A stretch of DNA of 64,000 nt from Anaeromyxobacter oryzae (GTDB taxonomy: Bacteria > Myxococcota > Myxococcia > Myxococcales > Anaeromyxobacteraceae), in contig NZ_AP025591.1 in NCBI RefSeq assembly GCF_023169945.1, forward strand, positions 3,654,481 through 3,718,480, given 5' to 3'. Position numbers and translations under genes: made by a program. Below are positions 1-8,933 of the stretch, one piece after another. The notes under the pieces were generated by a model, which saw nothing but the letters and a program-made list of their open reading frames with translations, ran no database searches and was not told the DNA's origin. The first letter of the stretch is position 1. Each line of letters starts with the position of its first letter.

Positions 1-163
1 GGTGCATTTCGTGAAGCTCCTGGAGCGGATCGCCCCGCGGCGGAGGCCCGGGGGCTTCCTGCCCGCCGGCCGTTCGTCGCCGCGGGGATCCGGGCGCGGG
101 CGATGCTGCCACCGCGTCGCCTCCTTCGCAACGCACGGCGTGCCCGGAAAAGTCCCGCCCGCG

Positions 164-580
164 TCACCGCCGCCACAGCCGGAACGCCATGGTTCCGCAG
201 GCCGCCACCATCGCCACCGTCACGAGCGCCAGCATCGCGAGCACCGCGTTCTCGGCGAGCGGCGTCCCGGAGTGCCCGGCGCCGGCGATCGGGGTCGCCT
301 TCGAGGTGCCGAGGATCCCGATGGCGGTGGTGGTGGCCCAGTTCGCCCAGGTCCCGAACACGAGCAGCGCGAAGGTGATGCGCGCGGCCCGCTCCCCGAG
401 GCCGAGCTCCTTCCAGGCCAGCCCGACCACGATGACGAAGATCCCGTTCAGCACGCCCTCGAGATGGGCGGCCAGCCCCGCCCGCGGGTTGACCATCGGC
501 TGGATCGCGAGCCCCGTCAGGAGGCCGACCAGGAACAAGGTCATCCCGAGCCGCACGAGGCTCCGCGCATGGTCCCGCAT
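164..580 (-). CDS. hydroxylaminobenzene mutase-like membrane protein
   Basis: A 138-residue integral membrane protein with four hydrophobic segments (about 10-30, 44-58, 68-90 and 110-134). The stretch NPRAGLAAHLEGVLNG (31-46) and the overall size resemble the HabA/HabB family, which rearranges hydroxylaminobenzene to aminophenol. This is a family-level match made by eye, so the substrate is not established. The start at 580 is chosen because an AGGAGGG ribosome binding site lies 6 bases upstream. A longer reading from 661 adds 27 basic residues that look non-native. The gene stands alone on the minus strand, with the secreted-protein genes upstream on the same strand about 170 bases away. 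Confidence 0.6.
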   Translation of the reverse strand: MRDHARSLVRLGMTLFLVGLLTGLAIQPMVNPRAGLAAHLEGVLNGIFVIVVGLAWKELGLGERAARITFALLVFGTWANWATTTAIGILGTSKATPIAGAGHSGTPLAENAVLAMLALVTVAMVAACGTMAFRLWRR

Positions 581-752
581 GTCGAGCCCTCCTGTTCCGG
601 CGAGTCTTGTGTCCGGGAGCGACGCGCGCCGCAACCTGCTCGCGGGAAGAGAGTGACCCACGAGCGGAGGGAGGCCGCGCGTCGCGCACCTCGCCTGCCG
701 GGGCCTGCGGTAGCGCTGCGCGGCGGAGGTGCTTCGTCGAGCCGTGGCCGGG

Positions 753-1274
753 TCAGGGACCGCGCCGCCGCGTCGCGCGCCCCTCCGCGTACACCTTGAA
801 CCTCTGGGAGCCGGGTGGCGCGATCTCGAAGACGATCCGGAGCTCCCCCGCCGTCCGCCAGTCGTGCGTGAGCCGGAACCGCGGCCCGGGGCCAGGCTCG
901 CTCAGGAGGACCAGCGTGCCCGGCGCCGCCCCCGGCGCGGCGGCGTAGTGGATGACGTGGCCCTCCCCGTCGACGTAGAGGCCCTTCAGCGCGGTGCCCT
1001 CGGCGTGGAGGACGAGGAGGTCCTCGTGGGTCGAGGCAGGCCGCCCATCCGTCGCCGGGTACGTGACGGCGTTCCGGCGAACGACGGCGTGGCCGCCGAC
1101 CTCCCGCGTGAACGCGACGGTCCCGGCGCCCTGCCCGGGCGTGCCGCCGCCCTCCGCGTCCCATGTGCCCACGAGCGCGCCGAGCGGCTCGACCGGCGAC
1201 CGGTCCTCGGCGCGCGCGACGGTGCCGGCGACGACGAGGATCGTCGCCGCGGCGAAGATCATCGACCGGAACAT
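753..1274 (-). CDS. secreted DUF1579-like protein
   Basis: 173 residues. A signal peptide covers about residues 1-22 (MFRSMIFAAATILVVAGTVA then RAED), so the product is probably periplasmic. The mature part begins with an LVGTWDAEGGG motif (about 34-44) followed by alternating beta-like strands, as in small lipocalin-like proteins of the DUF1579 type; the family call is tentative. An AAGGA ribosome binding site sits 7 bases before the ATG. The upstream gene ends 3 bases before this start, so the two are almost certainly co-transcribed. No enzymatic motif is visible. Confidence 0.55.
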   Translation of the reverse strand: MFRSMIFAAATILVVAGTVARAEDRSPVEPLGALVGTWDAEGGGTPGQGAGTVAFTREVGGHAVVRRNAVTYPATDGRPASTHEDLLVLHAEGTALKGLYVDGEGHVIHYAAAPGAAPGTLVLLSEPGPGPRFRLTHDWRTAGELRIVFEIAPPGSQRFKVYAEGRATRRRGP

Positions 1275-1277
1275 GGC

Positions 1278-1727
1278 TCAGTCCTTGCGCGCCGGCTCGA
1301 GCTTCTTCTCGAGCGCGTCGCACGCGTCGAAGTCCGCGTTCAGCGTGGCGGTGAACTTCGCGGCGGCCGCCGGCGCATCCTCCGGCGTGGCCTTCGCCGC
1401 CTTCGTGACCTCGGCGTTCAGCGCGAGGTACGCCTTGTAGTGCACCGTGAACCGCGCCTTCGTGTGGTTCTCGTCGGACCGGGCGATCGCCGCGTCGTAG
1501 AACCGCTCCGACGCTGCGGCGAGCTTGTCCAGCTTCTTCCCGGCCGCCTCCATGATCCGGTACTGCGTCACGTACGCGGCGGAGCACTTCGCGAGGCGGT
1601 CGGCGGCGTCCAGATCGCGCGCGACCGGGCGAGCGGCGGGAGCCGCCGCGTCCTCTCCGGCCCGGGCGGCGGCGGCGGACGAGGCGGCGAGGAGGACGGC
1701 GAGCGCGAGGGCGGGGTTCGAGGTCAC
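1278..1727 (-). CDS. secreted helical protein of unknown function
   Basis: 149 residues starting at GTG, chosen because an AAGGAG ribosome binding site lies just upstream and the first residues form a signal peptide (about 1-23, rich in Ala and Leu). The mature protein is mainly alpha-helical, with two cysteines (about 48 and 135) that could form a disulphide. I do not recognise the family. It is the first gene of a two-gene operon with the DUF1579-like protein, whose start follows its stop by 3 bases. The composition (Ala, Lys, Asp/Glu) suits a soluble periplasmic helical bundle, but no role can be assigned. Confidence 0.6.
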   Translation of the reverse strand: MTSNPALALAVLLAASSAAAARAGEDAAAPAARPVARDLDAADRLAKCSAAYVTQYRIMEAAGKKLDKLAAASERFYDAAIARSDENHTKARFTVHYKAYLALNAEVTKAAKATPEDAPAAAAKFTATLNADFDACDALEKKLEPARKD

Positions 1728-1804
1728 GAGGCGGCTCCTTGTCGGGCGGTCGAGGCGATCGGCCACTGCGAGGATAGTACGACGCGCGGCCCGGTTCGTT
1801 CGCC

Positions 1805-3238
1805 TCACGGGCTGAACGGCGCGGTGACGAACGGGACCAGCTCCCGGGGAGCGGCGTAGCGATACGGCGCCGCCGGGTCCCAGCCCGGCTCCGACACGGC
1901 CGTGATCCCGGCGAAGTACACCTTGCCCGGCTCGAGGAGCGCCGGTGGCAGGACGACCGAGGTCCCCGTCACCACGAGCGAGCCTCGCGAGACGGGCACG
2001 CTGCCCCCGAGCTCCCAGACGGTGACGCTGTACCGGCTCGCCGCGCCGAGCGCCGGGCGCGACCAGGAGAGCGTCGGCGTGAGCCCCACGCCCGCCTGCG
2101 CCTGGAGCGCGTCGAGGCCGGCGATGCGCGGCTGCCGCGCCGGGCCGAGCGTGGGCACGATGACCGACGGCGCGCCGGCGAGCCGCTCGATGCGGCTCGC
2201 CTGGAAGGTGATCGACCCGGCCGAGGCGCCGAGCGCGGCGGGGATCTGCATCGTGACCAGCCACTCCACCGCCCGGACCTCGGTGAACCACGTCGGGAAC
2301 GGCCGGGCGTACGAGACGGTGCCCAGGTCGACGTCGTCCGTGCCCGCCGGCAGGCTGGCGGTGAGCAGCGAGGCGTAGAAGGGGGCGTAGTACACCGAGA
2401 AGTCGCGGGGCACCGCGCGGACGGCGACGTTGAAGGCGCTGATCGTGGCGGTCCCGCCGGGCGCGAGCTCCGGGAGGAGCGCGGCGAACTGCGATCGCCG
2501 GACGTCGGCCGTCACCGTGGCCTGCGGCGCTGTCGAGAGCGCGAGCGGCAGGGTGACGGAGCCGCCGTCCGGCAGCGACGCGCTCGTGGCGACCGCCGCG
2601 CTGCGGACGACCGCCGTGCAGGGCACCGCGCGCGGGCCGGCCACGAGGTGCGTGGTCTGCAGCACCCAGCCCTGGTCGCCGGCCTCCGGGAGCGGGCGGT
2701 TCAGGAAGTCCAGGGCGTACTCGACCGAGGTCGCGCCTGCGATCGGGGCAGCCGGGACGCTCGTGTTGAGGCGGGCGCCGGTCGAGATCAGCGTCAGCCC
2801 GTCGCCGGTCGCCCAGGGCTCGAGGTTCGACAGCGAGAACGTGACGAGCGTGCTCTGGGTCGCGAGGGGCCGCGTCGGACGCCCGACCAGATCCGTCCCG
2901 AGATCGATGTGCCGCGACGACTCCGGGTAGTAGCGCGGCGGGGTGTTCGGCAGCACGACGCGCAGCGTGTAATTCCCGGTCCCCACGTCGGGGATGGTGA
3001 AGGTGCCGTCGGCCGCGATCGTGCCGGGCGCCTCGCGCCAGCCAGCGCCCTCCTGCACCAGCGCGGACACCGCGGTCTGGGCGAGATCCGGGGGCGGCTG
3101 GGCGACCACCGATCCGTCGTCCTTCCAGTAAGTGACGAGGCGCGATCCCGTGACCGTCGTGCTCGGCGTGGACGACCCGCCACACGCCACGACCGCGCCC
3201 AGGCCCATCGCCACGCCCAGCGTCCAAGCTCGCCGCAT
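1805..3238 (-). CDS. large lipoprotein with fibronectin-like C-terminus
   Basis: 477 residues. The N-terminus is a lipoprotein signal: basic MRRAW, a hydrophobic stretch and a lipobox ending VVAC at about residue 19, followed by Gly-Gly, so it should be lipid-anchored. Residues about 55-115 resemble a carboxypeptidase-regulatory or SdrD B-like beta fold (GTFTIPDVGTGNYTLRVVLP). The C-terminal 100 residues (TPTLSWSRPALGAASRYSVT, then VYFAGITAV) look like a fibronectin type III domain. The start is set by the lipoprotein signal and a GA-rich stretch upstream. It has no obvious partner, and the substrate or ligand is unknown. Confidence 0.65.
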   Translation of the reverse strand: MRRAWTLGVAMGLGAVVACGGSSTPSTTVTGSRLVTYWKDDGSVVAQPPPDLAQTAVSALVQEGAGWREAPGTIAADGTFTIPDVGTGNYTLRVVLPNTPPRYYPESSRHIDLGTDLVGRPTRPLATQSTLVTFSLSNLEPWATGDGLTLISTGARLNTSVPAAPIAGATSVEYALDFLNRPLPEAGDQGWVLQTTHLVAGPRAVPCTAVVRSAAVATSASLPDGGSVTLPLALSTAPQATVTADVRRSQFAALLPELAPGGTATISAFNVAVRAVPRDFSVYYAPFYASLLTASLPAGTDDVDLGTVSYARPFPTWFTEVRAVEWLVTMQIPAALGASAGSITFQASRIERLAGAPSVIVPTLGPARQPRIAGLDALQAQAGVGLTPTLSWSRPALGAASRYSVTVWELGGSVPVSRGSLVVTGTSVVLPPALLEPGKVYFAGITAVSEPGWDPAAPYRYAAPRELVPFVTAPFSP

Positions 3239-3390
3239 GCGTCGATCCCCCTCTGCCAGTGGGCAATGGGAGCGGACCTCCGCTCCACGGCGCCCGGACC
3301 GCATGTGAACGGCCACGCTACAGGGGCGAGGTCGGTCGTAGCAACGGGTTTTCGGACACGCCAGCGCTCGCGACACCGGCGGTGCCGCCG

Positions 3391-4468
3391 TCACTGCGGC
3401 TGGACCGGCGCGGCCGGCGCGCCTTCGCGCTCGGCGCTTTTTCGCGCGCGGTCCCGGACGGAGGACCAGACCGAGAGCCCGATGAGCAGCGCACCGACGA
3501 GCCCGGTCACCGCCTCGGGGACGTCCACCAGGGTTCCCGCCACCATCAGGGTCGCGAGCGCGCCGATCGCCCAGAAGGCGCCGTGCTCGAGGTAGCGGAA
3601 CGACTCGAGCGTGCCGCGCTCGACGAGCATCACCGTGAGGCTCCGCACGAACATCGCGCCGATGCCGAGGCCGACGGCGATCACGAAGAGGTTGTTCGTG
3701 AGGGCGAAGGCGCCGATGACGCCGTCGAAGCTGAAGCTCGCGTCGAGGACCTCGAGGTAGAGGAAGCTCGCCGCGCTCGCCCGATGCACGTCGTGCATGT
3801 GCTCCGGGGAGACCTCCATCGCCGCCCCGATGGCGTCGACGGCGATGAAGGTGACGAGCCCGAGGGCGCCGGCCGCGAGGAACGCCGGGCCGTGGTGAGC
3901 GGGGAGGAGCCGCGAGACGATCAGGAGCGTGATCAGCACGAGGCCGAGGTCGATCGCCTCGGTCTTGCCGAGCCGCGCGAGCCGGCGCTCCACCACGCCG
4001 ATCCAGTGGACGTCCTTCTCCGCGTCGAAGAAGTACCGGAGGCAGACCATTCCCAGGAACGCGCCCCCGAAGGCGCCGAGCATCGCGTGGGCGCTCGCGA
4101 GGATCCGCGCGTACTCCGCGGGCCGGAGCGCGGCGAGCCGGAGCGCTTCGACCGGCCCGATCCGCGCCCGCCGCGCTCACGACAGCGAGCGGGAACAGGA
4201 TCCGCATCCCGAACACCGCGATGGCGATGCCCCAGGTGAGGAACCGCCTCCGCCAGACCGGCGACATGTCCCGCAGCACGGTCGCGTTCACCACCGCGTT
4301 GTCGAACGACAGCGAGGTCTCGAGGACGCCGAGCACGGCCACGATGAAGAGGGTGCCCGCCACGCCGGCCGCGGTCCGGTGGTAGTACCAGCCCACGAGC
4401 GCGGCGACGGCGAGCCCCGCGGCCGTGAAGACGAGCGAGTTCCTGAAGTACCCGAGGGTGCCGCGCAT
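3391..4468 (-). pseudogene. DUF475 / TerC-like membrane protein, frameshifted
   Basis: A polytopic membrane protein of the DUF475 family (TerC superfamily, often linked to metal or tellurite handling) split over two frames. The N-terminal part reads MRGTLGYFRNSLVF through FPLAVVSA and holds the first TerC-like motif, LETSLSFDNAVVNA. The C-terminal part resumes in another frame as IGPVEALRLA and continues to the second motif, EVLDASFSFDGVIG. Joining the frames at about 4165-4185 needs removal of one base. The whole span of 1078 bases is then one base over 359 codons, the usual family size. The start at 4468 has a GGAGAGG ribosome binding site. It may be a true frameshift or a sequencing error. 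Confidence 0.75.
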
Positions 4469-4567
4469 GCGATCCTCTCCGCGAGAAGCCGCGATCCTCG
4501 GGGAGGCCCACCGGGCCCGAGGCGCCCGATGCCGGCACGATGCACGCGCGATCCTGTCGGGACGCTT

Positions 4568-5956
4568 TCACGCGGCCGGCGGGAAGCGCAGCTCGACGCG
4601 CAGGCCCCGCCCTCCCGCGCCGTCGAGCAGGTGGAGGGTCGCGCCGTGCGCCTCCGCGATCTGGCTCACGATCGCCAGCCCGAGGCCGGCGCCGCTCTCC
4701 CGCGTGCCGGGGATCCGGTAGAAGCGCTCCAGCACCCGCCTGCGCTCGGCCTCCGGGATCCCCGGGCCGTCGTCCTCCACCGCGAGGACGATCTCGCCCC
4801 GCTCGGTCGCGGCGACGCTCACCGTGGCGTTCCCCGGGCGCGCGCCGTGCCGGATCACGTTCTGCACGAGGTTCACGAGCGCCTCCCGGAGGAGGACGTC
4901 GCGCCCCAGGATGCGCGCCGGCCCGTCGCCGTCGAACCCGAGGTCCACCCCGCGCGCGAACGCGTCCGGCACGAGCGCGGCGCACGCCTCGCCCGCGAGC
5001 TCGTGCAGGTCGAGGACGCGGGGCTGGCCGGCCTGCTCCGGGTCGGTGCGCGCGAGGGAGAGGAGCTGCGTCGCGAGGTGTGTCGTGGCCTTCGAGTGCT
5101 CGTAGAGGTCGGCCGCCGCCCTCACGAGCGCGGTGGGATCCTCCTCGCGCAGCACGAGCTCGGCCTTCGCCTGGATCACGGCGAGCGGGGTGCGCAGCTG
5201 GTGCGAGGCGTCCGCGATGAATCTCCGCTGCGCCTCGAGGGTGCTGCGGAGGCGGCTCATCAGCTCGTTCACCGCGAAGACGAGCGGCGACACCTCGTCC
5301 GGCACGTCCTGGGGAGCCACCGGCGTCAGATCGGAGGCCGAGCGGCTGGAGACATCCCGGCTCACGTGCCGGAGGGGCCGGAGCCCGCGCCAGACGCCGA
5401 ACCCCGTGATCCCGGTCGCGAGCAGGATGAGCGTCATCTGCGTGAGGAGCTCGCGCAGGACGAGGTCCTGGGTGCGGCTCCCGCGCCCGCCGACCGTCTC
5501 GGCCACCTGCGCGCGTACGACGACGGGAGGGTTGGTCGGGTACCGCGTCTCGAGCGCCGAGATGCGGACCGGCTCGTTTCGGTACTCGCCGTCGTAGTAG
5601 ACCGGCGCGCCGCCGGGCGCCGCGCTCGGCGGCGCGGGGAGATCCGGGTACCCGGTCAGGAAGACCTCCCGGCCGTCGCCGATCCGGTACCCGACTCGAT
5701 AGAAGATCCGCTCCTGCGTCGCGGTGTCGAGCACCTCCAGGGCGACCGGCGGGATGTCCACGACGGGCGTGGCGTTTTCGGAGAGCGTCACGCGCTCCGA
5801 GATCGCCAGCACCGACGCGTAGAGCGAGCGATCGTACGCTGCGTTCACGATGGAACGGACGGTGAAGAACGTCCACGCGGCGTCGACCGCCCACAGGGCG
5901 CCGAGCGGGATGAGCAGCCAGAGGAGGAGCTGGGACCGGAGCGACCGGCCGGTCAC
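4568..5956 (-). CDS. tctE: sensor histidine kinase TctE
   Basis: 462 residues, inner membrane. Two transmembrane segments (about 8-27 and 165-186) flank an extracytoplasmic domain of the 2CSK_N type seen in TctE/QseC kinases. The kinase core follows, with the phosphorylated His at about 252 in ASHQLRTPLAVI, an N box near LVNLVQNVIRHG and a G1 box VEDDGPGIPEAE. The GTG start overlaps the tctD stop as GTGA, which shows translational coupling. The position beside tctD and the tripartite tricarboxylate transporter genes supports the TctE name. It probably senses citrate or another carboxylate and phosphorylates TctD. Confidence 0.85.
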   Translation of the reverse strand: MTGRSLRSQLLLWLLIPLGALWAVDAAWTFFTVRSIVNAAYDRSLYASVLAISERVTLSENATPVVDIPPVALEVLDTATQERIFYRVGYRIGDGREVFLTGYPDLPAPPSAAPGGAPVYYDGEYRNEPVRISALETRYPTNPPVVVRAQVAETVGGRGSRTQDLVLRELLTQMTLILLATGITGFGVWRGLRPLRHVSRDVSSRSASDLTPVAPQDVPDEVSPLVFAVNELMSRLRSTLEAQRRFIADASHQLRTPLAVIQAKAELVLREEDPTALVRAAADLYEHSKATTHLATQLLSLARTDPEQAGQPRVLDLHELAGEACAALVPDAFARGVDLGFDGDGPARILGRDVLLREALVNLVQNVIRHGARPGNATVSVAATERGEIVLAVEDDGPGIPEAERRRVLERFYRIPGTRESGAGLGLAIVSQIAEAHGATLHLLDGAGGRGLRVELRFPPAA

Positions 5957-6618
5957 GGATTCTCCAGCAGGTATCCCAGCCCGCGCACGGTCCGGACGCG
6001 CACTCCGGCGGGCTCGAGCTTCTTCCTGAGGCGGTGGACGTAGATCTCGACGGCGTTCAGGCCCGGCTCCTCGTCGCCGTCGAACAGCTTCTCCAGCAGC
6101 GCCTGCTTCGCGACCACGCGGCCGCGGTGCACGAGCAACACCTCGAGCAGGTTCAGCTCGCGCCGGGGCAGATCCACGGCCTCGCCGTCGATGCGCGCGA
6201 CGCGCGCGGCCGTGTCGAGCGCGAGCCGGCCGTGCACGATGACGGCCGCCTCTCCGCCCACGCCGCGGCGGATCAGCGCCCCGGCGCGGGCCTCGAGCTC
6301 GGCGAGCGCGAACGGCTTTCCGAGGTAGTCGTCCGCGCCGAGGTTCAGCCCCTGCACGCGATCCTCCAGGGCGTCGCGCGAGGTGAGGACGAGGACCGGT
6401 ACCCGGGACTTGCGCGCCCGCAGCCGCCGCAGCACCTCGAGGCCGTCGAGGTCGGGCAGGCACAGGTCCAGGATCACCAGGTCATACGGCTGCGTCCGGA
6501 GCGCGGTGTCGGCGTCGTCGCCGGACTCCACGCGGTCCACGGCATAGCCCTTCGCGCGGAGGGCGTCCGCGATCGCATGGCTCAGGGCGACGTTGTCTTC
6601 GACGACGAGGAGGCGCAT
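5953..6618 (-). CDS. tctD: OmpR-family response regulator TctD
   Basis: 221 residues. The receiver domain (1-115) has the acidic pair in MRLLVVEDN, the phospho-acceptor Asp in LVILDLCLPDLDG (about 51) and Lys in DYLGKPF. A winged-helix OmpR/PhoB DNA-binding domain follows, ending in VRTVRGLGYLLENP. The start at 6618 fits the family; an in-frame ATG at 6654 adds 12 residues, and neither has a strong ribosome binding site. It is transcribed divergently from the transport genes, and only 44 bases separate the two starts. Members of this subfamily activate tricarboxylate uptake. Candidate binding sites lie at 7803-7827 and 11014-11037. Confidence 0.85.
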   Translation of the reverse strand: MRLLVVEDNVALSHAIADALRAKGYAVDRVESGDDADTALRTQPYDLVILDLCLPDLDGLEVLRRLRARKSRVPVLVLTSRDALEDRVQGLNLGADDYLGKPFALAELEARAGALIRRGVGGEAAVIVHGRLALDTAARVARIDGEAVDLPRRELNLLEVLLVHRGRVVAKQALLEKLFDGDEEPGLNAVEIYVHRLRKKLEPAGVRVRTVRGLGYLLENP

Positions 6619-6662
6619 GCCGCGTGGCCGGGCGCTGTGTCCGCGTGGCATCATACGCCGAA

Positions 6663-7766
6663 ATGATCCGCCGGATCGGTCCCGCGCCCCGCGCCGCCGC
6701 CGCGCTCGTCGCGCTGCTCGCCGCCGCCCACGTCCGGGCCGCGCCGCCAGAGCAGCCGAGGACCGCGGCGCGGGTGATCGTCGCGGCCCACCGCGAGGGG
6801 AGGGTGGTCGTCTACTCCGCCACCGATCGATCGCTGGTCACCCCGCTGCTGGCGGACTTCGCGGAGCTGCACCCCGCGATCACCGTCGAGTACCACGACA
6901 TCCCCGCCCGCGAGATCCACGGCCGGGCGCTCGCGGAGGCCGCCGCGCGCCGCGGCGTCGGCGACGTCCTCTGGAGCTCCGCGATGGACCTCCAGATCCA
7001 GCTCGCGAACGACGGTTTCGCGATGGCCTACGAGAGCCCGGAGACCGTCAACCTCCCGGCGTGGGCGGTGTGGAGGAACGAGGCGTTCGCGACGACCCTC
7101 GAGCCGATCGTCTTCGCGTACGACGCGGCGCGGCTCCCGGCGGCGGAGGTCCCGCGCTCGCACGCCGATCTCGTGAGGCTCCTCGACGCGGAGCCGCCGC
7201 GGTGGCGGGGCCGGGTCGCGACGTACGACCCGGAGCGCAGCGCGTTCGGGTACCTCCTGCTCACCCAGGACAGCCGCCTCGATCCCGGCTTCGAGGGCAC
7301 CCTCCGCGCGTACCGCCGCGCCGGGATCACGCTCGTCGAAACGTCGGGCGCCATGATCGACGGCGTCCTCTCGGGCCGGGACCTGCTCGCCGTGAACGTG
7401 AACGGATCATACGTGCTCGGCGCGCGGCGGACCGCGCCGCGGCTCGCGCTGGTGTACCCCAGCGACTACGTCCTCGCGACGTCGCGCATCGCTCTCATCC
7501 CGAGGACTGCGCAGCACCCGAACGCCGCGAAGGTCTTCCTCGACTACCTGCTCTCTGCGCGCGGCCAGGACGTCCTCGCGAACCGCTGCTCCCTCTTCTC
7601 GATCCGGACCGACGTCGAGGGTGAGGCCACCGCCGCCGCCCTGGCCCGCACGCTCGGGGCGCGGCTGAAGCCGATCCACGTCGGCCCGTCGCTGCTCGTC
7701 CACGTGGATCGGCTCAAGCAGCTCGAGTTCCTGCGCCGCTGGCGCGCCGCCGCCGTCGCACCCTGA
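6663..7766 (+). CDS. ABC-type periplasmic solute-binding protein of the Tct locus
   Basis: 367 residues with a Sec signal peptide (about 1-26, ending HVRAA). The fold is that of iron(III)-type/class II binding proteins (VVVYSATDRSLVTPLLADFA near 45-64, and DVLWSSAMDLQIQ). It is a different family from TctC. No ABC permease or ATPase lies nearby. Homologues next to tctDE are often annotated as ABC substrate-binding proteins and may act as an accessory sensor for the kinase; that role is inferred here from position only. The ATG at 6663 is preferred because the signal peptide follows directly; upstream in-frame codons are only 39 bases away. Confidence 0.75.
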   Translation: MIRRIGPAPRAAAALVALLAAAHVRAAPPEQPRTAARVIVAAHREGRVVVYSATDRSLVTPLLADFAELHPAITVEYHDIPAREIHGRALAEAAARRGVGDVLWSSAMDLQIQLANDGFAMAYESPETVNLPAWAVWRNEAFATTLEPIVFAYDAARLPAAEVPRSHADLVRLLDAEPPRWRGRVATYDPERSAFGYLLLTQDSRLDPGFEGTLRAYRRAGITLVETSGAMIDGVLSGRDLLAVNVNGSYVLGARRTAPRLALVYPSDYVLATSRIALIPRTAQHPNAAKVFLDYLLSARGQDVLANRCSLFSIRTDVEGEATAAALARTLGARLKPIHVGPSLLVHVDRLKQLEFLRRWRAAAVAP

Positions 7767-7802
7767 GGTCGGCAGGTCCGGACCGGGGCTCCGCCTCGCG
7801 GC

Positions 7803-7827
7803 GCGACGAAAGCGCGGCGAAAGGATC
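7803..7827 (+). promoter_or_regulatory. candidate TctD operator (11-bp direct repeat)
   Basis: Two GAAAG cores lie exactly 11 bases apart (7808-7812 and 7819-7823), each preceded by a GCGnnC-like stretch, and the second continues GGATC. OmpR-type regulators bind tandem repeats with this spacing. A near copy with the same 11-base spacing and the same GGATC ending sits before the porin gene. The site is about 60 bases upstream of tctC. Confidence 0.45.
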
Positions 7828-7885
7828 GGGGTCGTAGCCTCTCGCGCGTCGCTGCACGAAGTCCCTCGCGCGAAAGGAACCGACC

Positions 7886-8893
7886 ATGCGTCGCCTCTCG
7901 AAGGACCTCTTCCCGACGTACCGCGCTCGCCTGCCGCTCGCCGCCGCCGCGGCGCTCGCCCTCGCGGCGGGCGCCTCGCCGGCCCGCGCCTGGGAGCCGG
8001 ACAAGGCCGAGTGCATCGCCCCTGCGAACCCGGGCGGCGGATGGGACACCATCTGCCGCGTCACGTCGGGCGTGCTGCAGAAGACCGGCGCCATCAAGAC
8101 CCCGATGTACGTGACGAACATGCCGGGCGGCAGCGGCGCGGTCGCCATCGCGAACGTCATCGCGAAGCGCAAGGGCGACGGCGGAGTCATCGTCGCCGCC
8201 TCGAACTCCCTCACCTTCACGATGGCGATGAAGCGGACGCCCCACGGCTACGGCGACGTCATCCCGCTCGCCCAGATCGCCGCCGAGTATGGCGGGTTCT
8301 TCGTGAACGCCGACTCGAAGCTCAAGACGCTTGGCGATCTCGTCGCGGCGCTGAGGGCGAACCCGTCCTCCGTGTCGTTCGCGGGCGGCTCCGCCCCGGG
8401 AAGCCTCGACCACATCAAGCTCGCCCTCCTCGCGAAGGCCGTCGGCGTCGACCCGACCAAGCTGGTGTACGTGCCGTTCCAGGGCGGCGGCGAGGCCATC
8501 ACCGCGCTGCTCGGCGGGCACGCGGACGCCGCCGCCATCGATCTCGCCGAGGCCGCGCCCCAGCTCGAGGCCGGGAAGATCCGCTGCCTCGGGCTGATGA
8601 GCGACAAGCGCTCCAGCAAGTTCAAGGACCTGCCGACGACCTACGAGCAGGGCGTCAAGGTGAGCTTCCCGATCTGGCGCGGCGTCTACATGGCCCCCGG
8701 CGCCTCCCCGGAGGCGGTCGCGTTCTGGTCCCGCGCCCTCCAGAAGATGACCTCGACGCCGGAGTGGAACGCGGAGCGCGAGAAGCTCGCCTGGGAGCCG
8801 ACGCAGCGCTACGGCGACGAGTTCAAGCAGTTCGTGAAGGACGAGCAGGCCCGCTACGAGGCGCTCCTCAAGGAGCTCGGGTTCCAGAAGTGA
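7886..8893 (+). CDS. tctC: tripartite tricarboxylate transporter binding protein TctC
   Basis: 335 residues, Bug/TctC family periplasmic binding protein. A signal peptide covers about 1-36 (ends SPARAW). Family hallmarks are visible: the ANPGGGWDTICR loop near 49-60, VTNMPGGSGAVA near 76-87, and the FAGGSAPGSLDH loop that contacts the carboxylates of the ligand. It delivers a di- or tricarboxylate to the TctAB membrane complex. An AAAGGA ribosome binding site precedes the ATG. It is followed by tctB and tctA with short gaps, so the three form one operon, probably under TctD control. Confidence 0.9.
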   Translation: MRRLSKDLFPTYRARLPLAAAAALALAAGASPARAWEPDKAECIAPANPGGGWDTICRVTSGVLQKTGAIKTPMYVTNMPGGSGAVAIANVIAKRKGDGGVIVAASNSLTFTMAMKRTPHGYGDVIPLAQIAAEYGGFFVNADSKLKTLGDLVAALRANPSSVSFAGGSAPGSLDHIKLALLAKAVGVDPTKLVYVPFQGGGEAITALLGGHADAAAIDLAEAAPQLEAGKIRCLGLMSDKRSSKFKDLPTTYEQGVKVSFPIWRGVYMAPGASPEAVAFWSRALQKMTSTPEWNAEREKLAWEPTQRYGDEFKQFVKDEQARYEALLKELGFQK

Positions 8894-8933
8894 TCGGCCG
8901 CCGGGCCCGGCGAACCGCCACGTGGAGGCAACG

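Noticed and set aside
2..799. Long arginine- and proline-rich frames at the left edge on both strands
   Set aside because: They are GC-driven shadows of the membrane protein gene at 164-580; no family features or ribosome binding sites.
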